DNA from: Spirometra erinaceieuropaei
Taxonomy: Eukaryota; Platyhelminthes; Cestoda; Diphyllobothriidea; Diphyllobothriidae
Reading direction: 5' to 3'
Assembly: GCA_902702965.1 (NCBI GenBank)
Contig: CACRXP010000022.1
Location: 45,977-109,976 of the forward strand
DNA: 64,000 nt
Shown: positions 56,417 through 64,000 of the stretch, piece after piece
Numbering within the stretch: position 1 is the stretch's first letter
Layout: every line of letters begins with the position of its first letter
Notes under the pieces: model-generated
What the model was told of the DNA's origin: nothing
Databases searched by the model: none
Seen by the model: only the letters and a program-made list of their open reading frames with translations
Program-made: the position numbers and the translations under genes

Positions 56417-57614
56417 CCTTCAGTCTTGATTTTTATTCCAAGACAAGTTCCCGGCGTTTCAACCGTTCCGCTGGTGAATAGTCCGGTTGAAAAAAAAACC
56501 TGTTTGTGTGTGTTTCTGAGATCGGTTTTTTTAAAGAGGACAAACCTGATTTGCTCTTTGTTCTCCAGCATAATTTTGAGAGGGCGAGGTGGTTGTGCTA
56601 CTGTCCTGTCTTCACTCCTTTTTCCTATCCGGAATGCTTTCAGAACCTTTATTTCCATGTCTGCCGGCAGTAAATGATTTAGCAGACCATGAAAAGAAGC
56701 AAGGTCCTCTGAGACACGGTCTTCAGGTCTGACTGCACTCGATTCTGACAAACCCTAAATAACCAGACACTGCTGGCGAGCATGGTCCTCCTTACTCCGT
56801 CTTTCCGGTGAATGCGCTGCATGTGAGCGAGGACGATTTACGGAGTCATCGCTTGAACGCACACTTTTACCGTCTACCGTCTGTCCCGAGCAACCCATCA
56901 GGGCTGGCTGTGACTTCAGAATCCTGTCATGGCGTTTCCCTCTTCCCTCTACCCACGGGTTTATGTCTTCGCATTCAGATAGTGCTCTATAGTGCGTTCA
57001 AGGTGGTTGCCAGAACAAGAGGGCAACAGTAGACTGGATGACCCAGGTATATCGTCTCCGGGCAGAAGAGAAATCCCATCACTTACAGCAAGAGGCTTAG
57101 GTGAGATGGCTTCCGCGACAGGTAATGTTTTTGCGACATCGCTTAAGACATCGTGTGTGGGAATCGAGTCTCCCTTTATCGGCAGCTTCGTTTTCATTGC
57201 CCTGCTGTTACTGGCGTCTGCGGTTTTGGCTGTTGAGTTGCAACTCGTGTTTGAAGATTCCCCCGAGGAGATATTTTTGCGTGTTTTTTGCGTTCTGCTC
57301 TTCGTTTTTGGGATTCTAACACTGGACACGTTCTGGCCGACTGCGGTCTGTTTCACGAGCGTCCTTAAATCAGCAAGCTCCTTGTCCAGTTGTTCTACTT
57401 TGATTTGAATATCTGCGCACCCACCACAAGGCTCGTCTTCGTACCTCACACTTTTTGCGCTATTTACGCTTTTTGCACGCTTTGCTGGTCGTTGGCTGGA
57501 GGCGAAGGTAGAGCGAGCACAGGTTCTGGATGCGAAGGACAACTCACCGGACTTATCTTCCAAAGAGGTGCCGTCGCTGGCCGTACTACTACAGTTAGCT
57601 TGCTGAGAATCCAT
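56389..57614 (-). pseudogene. CR1 ORF1, nucleic-acid-binding protein
   Basis: Starts MDSQQANCSSTASDGTSLED at 57614, with CGGCADIQIKVEQLDKELAD near a short coiled coil, and ends early at 56961 after a frameshift. The C-terminal part (56751-56389) has PRPLKIMLENKEQIRFVLFK then NTHKQVFF, the PLK-L---E---L---- motif common in ORF1 of metazoan CR1/L2 elements. It is preceded by an in-frame stop at about 56755. ORF1 and ORF2 overlap by 28 nt in different frames. Confidence 0.7.
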
Positions 57615-58118
57615 AAACTTCGACGTGATATAATAGGTATAATTTCGCTTTCGATGTTATAACGAATACGTCGGCTTATATATGATGAATTAAAGTGAGT
57701 ATTCAAAACTCAATAAGCGAAAAATACTTAAAATCCGATAAATTTTGTTGATTTTAATCAGAAGCGACTTAGCCCTTTCCAGATCTCGTGGGACTTGAAT
57801 AACTGCAGACCTTGAAGGATTTTGAGCGATTGGTTTTCTAGGCTGTATATCCGCGAATCGGTTGCGTAGCCAGTTGCGTTGTCAGTTGGACCGTGCTGAT
57901 AAACAAATTGCACTTAATCCAGGTTCCTGGCGAATTTCGATGCGTGAAAAAATATTCCAAAAATGCACAAAGTAATTCTGTACGTACGGTTCCAGTATCA
58001 ATGTCAGAGACTGTAACTGTGGAATGGTAACCAAGTCGAAATTGTCCCAGTTGGAGCGCAGAATAATTCCGTCGTTGAAGACGACCGAAGGCTTGACTGG
58101 CCTTCGAAATCCGGAGGG

Positions 58119-58768
58119 CTACTTTGTGGTCGATTTCCGTGCAACCCAATACGGGAAGTTGCCAAACACTTGCAGTTGGGTTCCGTTTACGCTGATTTGC
58201 GGGCCATTATGGGCTGAGTTGGGTGGCGGTTGGTTCATGTGCACCGTCTTCTCCGTGTTGATGACCAGACCAAAGTTCTCACAGGCGTTGGAGAAAATAT
58301 CCATTCCCCTTTGCATGTCCTCTTCCGAGGTGGTGTTGAGGCCTCAGTGGTCGACGAAGAGAAGTTCGTGGGCGGTGGTTGTGGAAACACGCAACTGTAA
58401 GTGTATCTGTCTGCGGTTCAGTAGGTGCCGTCCGTCCGGTAGGCGATGCGGATCGCGGGGAGTTCGTCGTGGTAGGCGTCCACCAGCATAGCAGAAAACA
58501 CAAGACTGAAGAGGGTGGGTGCCAGGACGCAGCCCTACTTCACTCTGCTGGTCACTGCAAATGCCTTTAAGACAAATTCGTTGTCCGTGACGCGCGCCAT
58601 CATGCCATCGTGGAGCTCGGGACGGCCGAATTTATGCATGATTTTCCACAATCCTTCGCGATTCACCCTGTTGAGGGCTTTCGTCAGATCCACGAAGGTA
58701 GAGTACAGGTGGATCCGCATCCCCTGACACTTCACCTGAAGTTGACGGGCGGCAGAGATCATGTCCAT
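58119..58768 (-). pseudogene. RTE-like reverse transcriptase, broken
   Basis: 58768-58535 holds ISAARQLQVKCQGMRIHLYS then TFVDLTKALNRVNREGLWKI, motif A with FVDLTKA and Asp kept. Motif C, near 58345-58330, reads FVDH followed by a stop where FADD is expected, so the catalytic Asp pair is lost. 58316-58119 has GMDIFSNACENFGLVINTEK, the segment after the palm. Three frames are needed to follow the protein. Confidence 0.8.
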
Positions 58769-59350
58769 GGTGTCACGATGATGGCGGAAGCCTCACTGGC
58801 TTTCCGGCAGAAGACCTTGTTCTAGGTGGTTGTTCAGACGGTTGAGAAGGGTGCGAGCAGAGACATTTAAGGTGATTTTGAGCAAGGAGATGCCTCGATG
58901 GTTGTCTCAGAGCTGGCGGTTTCATTTTCGTTTGTATAGGTGCACGATTGTTGCGTCTTTGAAACCCTGCGGGACTTGTCCCTATTATTACATCTCCTGG
59001 AAGAGCACAATCAGGTGATCCATGAGTTGGGAGCCACCGTGTTTGTAGATCTCAGCATAGATTGCGTCCGATCCGGGCGGTTTCCCGCTGGAGAGCTGCT
59101 GCACGACCCTCATGGGTTCGTGGAGAGAGGGCGGGAGGTCGAGGTCGGCGTTGGTCTCCACTTGAAGCGGACGGATGACGGCGGTGTCGGAGATGGTGGG
59201 CGGACGGTTGAGGACGCCTCTGAAGTGCTCGGCCCATCGTTGTAGAATTTGTGCCTTCTCGGTGAGTAGGGTACTGCCGTCGGCGCTGCGAAAAGGTGCA
59301 ACTGCTTTAGCTGGCAGACCGTAGACAGCTTTGATCGTGGAGAAGTGCTT

Positions 59351-59689
59351 TCATTCGTTGCGGTCCGCGTACCCAAGAGTCTTCTCGGTATTGCGAACCG
59401 TCTGTGCTTCGTACATCTCTCGCAGCCGCTGTTGTACAAGGCGACGACTACAGTAGAAAGCACCTGTGTTGTTGTCGGTGAGGCGGCCGACATAGGCTTT
59501 GTGCAGGCGGTTCTTCTCTGCGAGCAATTTGCTGATAGCGGCGTCGTCGTCGTCGTCGTCATCGTCGTCGTCGTCGTCTTCGTCGTCGTCGTCGTCAAAC
59601 CAGTCCTGGTGCTGACGGCGTGCGCGATCGAGGTCGGCCAGCGCCGTCGACTGGAAAGTGTCCCGCAGTTGACACCACCGGTTCTCCAC
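59351..59689 (-). pseudogene. RTE-like linker region with poly-Asp insertion
   Basis: ARRQHQDWF is followed by 18 acidic residues (D5 E D12), then ISKLLAEKNRLHKAYVGRLT and RRLVQQRLREMYEAQ, ending GYADRNE. The fragment at 39100 has only DDKDD at this place, so the acidic run is an expanded GAC repeat. The frame is open throughout. Confidence 0.75.
59540..59593. repeat. (GTC)n microsatellite inside the LINE frame
   Basis: Eighteen GTC/ATC/TTC triplets on the + strand, read as GAC/GAT/GAA on the element's coding strand. The antisense poly-Val frame at 59345-59731 is a shadow of it. Confidence 0.85.
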
Positions 59690-59755
59690 GCAGGCGTTCT
59701 CGTCAGCGGCGGCGGTTGCGGCAGTGACTGAAAGATTGTCTAGCCGCTGATCTAG

Positions 59756-60421
59756 CTAGTTTCTGAAATGGACATGGTGAGAAGGCAAAGCCAACAAGGC
59801 AATATTCAGCTTACATGGGGGCCGCTTACCTTGTGATCTCCTGCGAGTGTGCAGGCAAATCCGCATCTTCGAGATGACGAGGCGATTGTCGGTCCACACG
59901 TCAGCACGCGGATTCGCCTTTGTCACCAGCACGCCCCGCTGGTGTCGCCTCCGGACGAGGACATAATCCAGCAGGTGCCAGTGTCGCGACTGAGGGTACA
60001 TCCTGGCGACCTTCGCTTGCATCGGGAGGCGGAAGAAGGTGTTCGTCAGAATAAGTCGGCGTTCTGCGCAGGTTCGTAGAAGGAGCAGGCCATTATCGTT
60101 GTAGCCATGGAGACCATAGGGGCCTAGCACTACTCTCCAGGCAGCATGATCTGTGCTGACGTGGGCGTTGCAGTCAACAATGACAATCAACTTATCCGCC
60201 TTCGACACGGTCGCTATGAGTGCGTGCAGGTCCTCGTAGAATTTAGTTTTTGCGGTTTCGGGCTGGTCATCGGCGGAGCGTAGAAGCTGATGATGGTGGC
60301 GAATTAGCCTCCAAGGAAAGGCAGGCGGGGGCTCATCAGACGATCGTTGGTGCCCTGTAGCAGACAGGGCAATCGTCCCGCGATGTCGTTCCGGATGGCA
60401 TAGGCGACATCCGCGTCCCAT
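59756..60421 (-). pseudogene. RTE-like endonuclease domain, inactivated
   Basis: [70 protein letters not shown] and [13 protein letters not shown] follow the usual order. The GDFNA box has become VDCNA and the S/TDH box is TDN, so the catalytic His is missing. The frame is open for 221 codons but could not be active. Confidence 0.8.
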
Positions 60422-61280
60422 CGCTCTGCCTTAGGCCGACCGCCTCAGAAGAAGGTGTAACCGGCACCTACCCACTCCAGTTAGCCTTGTTCGGAGAAGG
60501 AGGTCTCGCCGAGTGAAGCGATGTCCACCTTGTAGCGCGCCAGTTCCTGAGCCACTAGCGCTGTCCTCCATCCCGGTCGGTTGCTCCTAGAATGGTCTAA
60601 AAGGGAATGAGTATTCCAGTCTTTCAGAGTAAGCGGATGCACCCTGTCAGTCGGGCGAGTACGGCGACGGGGGGAAGAGGAGGAGGAGGAGGAGGAGGGG
60701 GAAAAAGGATACAGGAAGGGGAAGCGAGTGTGTTGTTGTTGTTATTTCTTTGTTAGTTGTTTTGACCGTGAGTTTAACGTCTGCAAGCCCCTGTTCGAGC
60801 CGCTTCCCCCTTGCGGGAGCAAGCAATGCCTCCATAAATTGGGCTGCTCGGTATTGTCAGACGCTGCCGAGCTCCACTATGGGCCAGTTCTTTGGTGTAG
60901 TTGAAGAACGGTCCGAGGTAGCCTGAAGAGCTTATGAGATTACCGTAAGCCTGTGGACTCCTACGTTGCAACAGACGGAGCTTCGTCTCGACGATGCCGA
61001 TGCGAAGTTCCAACCGACCAGCCGCCCGGCGGAGTCCACAATGCCGTCTGCGCAGATGCACACACGGATGCCCTCACCTGATTCAGCCTGCCGCTCGAGG
61101 CGGTTGCCGGGGTGTGGCCGCTAGGCAGAGCCTAGCTTCGGAGAACCACATGCGAGAGTTGGGTGCCAGCAAATGGATGCTAGGCGTAGTCTGCACATGC
61201 AAGCAAGGGAGCGACCTACTTCGACCGTCACGTGGATCATCGCTGGACACTCCTACACGCGGAAACTGGCAGTAACGACG

Positions 61281-63504
61281 GTCGGACTGCCATGTTAGAA
61301 GTAGACGTCGTTACTTACGAATATCAGACTGTCAGACACATCTGGTTTTCCTGGCGCCACCTTTTTCGATCGCATTCCCTTTAGCTACATTTCCTCTCTT
61401 TCTAACTATAGCTATTTACACTTGGAATTTTTGGTCACACCGGAACTCCTTCATTGCTACATTTATTTTATATGTCGCAGTTATCTTTTTGCTTTGTGTC
61501 CCCATATAGTTTTGCAAGTATGTACCACTTTAGTCCGGATTCTGTACCTCATAACCTATGATCTTTAATGGGTGTCCGGTCGGACATTAACTTATTGAAA
61601 TACACTCCTTTGTCTGGACATTCCCGGGAAAAACGACGTCATTTTTCGGTCGCCTCTTCAGCCGGAGGGAACATAATTTGGAAATTGGATTCAAACCCGA
61701 TAGAAACATTAACAGGCTCAAGAATTTCAGTTAACAAGGTGAAATTTTCTTCAGGATTTGAGCTCAGAATGGCAGATAGCGATTATTTCGGAAAAAATGG
61801 GCGAGAATCTACATTCTCTTTGCTGCCCTGTGTCAATCACACTTAAGCTTTATGGTTGAAGGGCTACAGGGACCGAATCGTTGCGCAAAAACAGTATGGC
61901 GGCATCCGCAGTCGCATAACTTTAATTTAAAAAGAAGCGCTGACGATTTCTAAATCTCAAGTCCGACCCGTGCCTAGCCAAACTTTGCTACAGACTTTCA
62001 TGTCTGTCTGCAAACTTCCGGGTAGAATTTGCGAACAGGACGATCCCCAGACTGTGCGACTAAAATTTCTAAGAAAACACAGCGACTGGGAAACTATAAA
62101 AAATGACCTACAAAGGTGAAGACGAAATTGGATTTTGCTGACACTCTCATTAGATCTAGACAGCTCCACTGTTGCTGTTGCGCAACTTTAAGAGAACTTT
62201 GACAGTCTGTGAACCTGCCTTAAAGAGATCCTTATGGTTGCCTTAGAAGCCGGAGACAAGGTTAACTGATATGAACTCCGAAAAATAATAAATAAATCAG
62301 GGTACTCACTCGAGTTCGCATTTATAATCACGCATCCAAACGACGGTGTGCATGCCCGTACCATGTACTATGGAACAACATTCAACATTTACGCTATAGC
62401 AAGTACGGTAAATCCGAGCCTACTTTTGTTGTAAAATAGGCTACCGACATCACTTAGTTCTGACTGAGAGCGCCTGTCTGGGTAGACTGCGGAACTCATA
62501 AGCCTGTGGCATGAGGCAAGAAAGTGTACGACGCAGAACATCCAAATGAATCCTCCATCAGATGAATCTGTCAGCGGGAAACTTAATTATCATCCGAAAT
62601 TAAGCTTTGAGACACCGAGTAGGCATTGCTAAAATGTTGGAATGGCATGGGTATTAACATAAAATACCTTGAGTGTATGAAAGTTGTCACAAGTATTAGC
62701 CTCAGTAGTAATGGGTGATCACAGTTCACGGCTTGGCCCAAGTGATGAATCGGGCTTGTGTAGATGACTGTTTTAATAGCATTTGAAAGTACTGTGGTGC
62801 TCGATGACCGCATTTTCCTACCTATCGACACTCTGATTTGTAGAGGAGAACCAGGTAAGTGAAGTCCAGAGTGGACATTTCATGACCACTGAGCCCAGTC
62901 AGGCCAGGCAGTCGCAAGTTTAGATCATCTGGAATCCTCTGCTTGCATCGCCTAAATATTCTGTATACCGCAAGCACCGCAATCATCCGGCAAATTCCTG
63001 TTTAGAAAGGAGGAATTTTTCGGTACAAAACCCTGTTATGCCGTCTCAGAAAACAATAGTCGCCAGCAAGGTTAGGAAGCGTGCTGGCTGTACTGACTGA
63101 AGCCCGATAAACAGACTGGGTGGTGTATTTCTTTTAAAGGTCAACGGAATGAAATTCAATGGCTTTTTGCCCTGGTCCGAGCTCATGACAAGTGATATGT
63201 GGAGGATTGTACTGTCGGAAGGCTTGGGGCTTAATCAGCTAAGACAATTAGTCAGGCCGTAAAGGCAACATGCCTGAAAATATTACCATGGAGGGTGGAT
63301 AAGTTTAACGCGGAATCGTTTTAAACAAAGATGAGGGGCAGGGAAATTATGGAAGCCAGCACAACTGCGTTCCGACGAGCCGACCTTTGTCGCAGAACGC
63401 AGGACAGTCAATAGAATTTCGGTCAGGACCCTGTCGCCAGAGCATGTTATAAGGTCCGTCACTTGGCCTTGATAGCCGTCTTTCAGTTGGCTTTTAGGAT
63501 GACT
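61281..63504. other. Intergenic, no recognisable gene
   Basis: The frame at 61568-61846 (+) has no known motif. The remaining frames are short. Confidence 0.4.
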
Positions 63505-64000
63505 GCTCCAAATTTTGCAGCAGTGTGTCATGCCTGTCGATCTGGACCACGGTCCTCCCACGTCTCGGGGTTGATTTGCAGATGCTTGAGAGGCCTTCAC
63601 GATTTCCTCTTAGCGACGCTTTTGTCCGCCTTGTCTGCAATCACCCTCAGACACGTCGCCGTAGAGCAGCACTTGGGCAGACGCTCGTCAACCACCCCCA
63701 CCACGTGGCAGCTCCATCACAGTTGCATTTGCACCATATGGCCTGGATACTGAGGACGCCGACCCTTTCCGGGATCTCATTATCTGGGATCGTTTCCTGT
63801 CAGTTTGTACCTACTATCCTTCAGAGGAATCTGAAATGAAAACGATAGAGGTTTCTTGCTTGGTCTTCATGGGCAGTTTACGATTTCGCCCGTAGAAAGG
63901 CATTGTCAGGGCATCAGTCACGTATATCCCCAGTTTTGAGATGTGTATGGCGCTGCGAATGCCGAAGGCTTTGCTGGCTTTGGGGGTCTGACTTGCGACT
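63505..64000 (-). mobile_element. RTE-like LINE fragment running off the window edge
   Basis: On the minus strand, TPKASKAFGIRSAIHIS (near the right edge), VLSIQAIWCKCN and DGAATWWGW (decayed form of LRWSGHLMRMDDE), then LKHLQINPETWED and DRQA, follow the order of the sister copies at 46600-47110. Several frameshifts. The 5' part lies beyond 64000. Confidence 0.65.

Larger units (their letters stand above)
53137..58072 (-). mobile_element. CR1 LINE, nearly full-length, nested in an RTE-like LINE
   Basis: The 4,936-bp minus-strand element has a 5' leader (58072 to about 57615), ORF1 (57614-56389), ORF2 (56416-53268) and a short 3'UTR ending AATAAA plus about three CTGAA units in place of poly(A). 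Both edges are defined by comparison with the empty site. It carries only a few disabling changes: a stop and a frameshift in ORF1, a stop and a frameshift in the endonuclease part, and a one-base loss near the 3' end of ORF2 (53345; the copy at 16220 has one more T). It is therefore much younger than the decayed element around it. Confidence 0.9.
58073..61280 (-). mobile_element. RTE-like LINE, 5' segment of the interrupted copy
   Basis: From high to low coordinates: a 5' region (about 61280-60600), the start of the polyprotein (ALVAQELARYKVDIASLGE near 60560-60500), endonuclease (60421-59756), linker (59689-59351), reverse transcriptase pieces (58768-58119) and [12 protein letters not shown] at 58076. 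Many stops and frameshifts are present. The 5' limit at 61280 is an estimate. Orientation and order show a single element with the 51530-53136 segment. Confidence 0.8.

Noticed and set aside
59345..59731. 128-codon + strand frame with long Val run
   Set aside because: It is the antisense of the poly-Asp microsatellite in the RTE-like LINE linker, which is the recognisable protein.
1..64000. Prokaryotic systems (CRISPR, phage, operons, restriction or toxin-antitoxin loci)
   Set aside because: No regular spaced repeats, no operon-like gene packing; introns and LINEs show the window is animal nuclear DNA.

Overview
This is a eukaryotic, repeat-rich window, most likely from a flatworm and probably a cestode with a large genome. 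The evidence is indirect: spliced genes with GT-AG introns as short as 32-35 nt alongside multi-kilobase introns, an intronless divergent rhodopsin-like GPCR, CR1-, RTE- and Penelope-type retroelements, several tRNA-derived short elements, and degenerate TTAGGG-like tracts. The species cannot be fixed from the sequence alone. There are no operons, ribosome binding sites, CRISPR arrays or other prokaryotic features.

Three host-gene models have good support. (1) A complete ABCB8-type mitochondrial half ABC transporter lies on the + strand from 22533 to 40762. It has 13 exons, reading phase is kept across every junction, it predicts 702-722 aa, and all nucleotide-binding motifs are intact. (2) An intronless seven-helix receptor occupies 43082-44131 (+), with a lysine-rich tail and a polyadenylation signal 18 nt after the stop. 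(3) The 3' part of a short-intron gene occupies 14891-15710 (+). Its C-terminal domain looks like DUF4806, and it may be transposon-derived. A lone exon-like block at 10789-10942 may belong to the same kind of mobile-element protein.

Most of the rest is mobile DNA. From left to right: a 30-bp perfect inverted repeat (774-848); a degenerate TTAGGG-like tract (1945-2222); five copies of a dispersed repeat family carrying a hammerhead-ribozyme-like core (2700, 6496, 10590, 48080, 48930); three composite elements made of two inverted tRNA-like heads (6600, 9171, 45150); a Penelope fragment with a GIY-YIG domain between 258-bp inverted arms (7109-8159); decayed CR1 copies (12285, 16007, 18711); a second SINE family (8720, 29510, 33950-34670, 35530, 42130); a MITE (33778-33904); a Tc1/mariner-like transposase remnant (34736-35244); and fragments of an RTE-like LINE with C-terminal C2H2 zinc fingers (32340, 38990, 46547, 63505).

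The right third (about 51060-61280) is one long decayed RTE-like LINE on the minus strand, split by a nearly full-length 4.94-kb CR1 element (53137-58072, minus). The uninterrupted equivalent of the insertion site is present in the related fragment near 46650, so the nesting can be read directly.

Most introns and intergenic stretches not listed show no recognisable genes.
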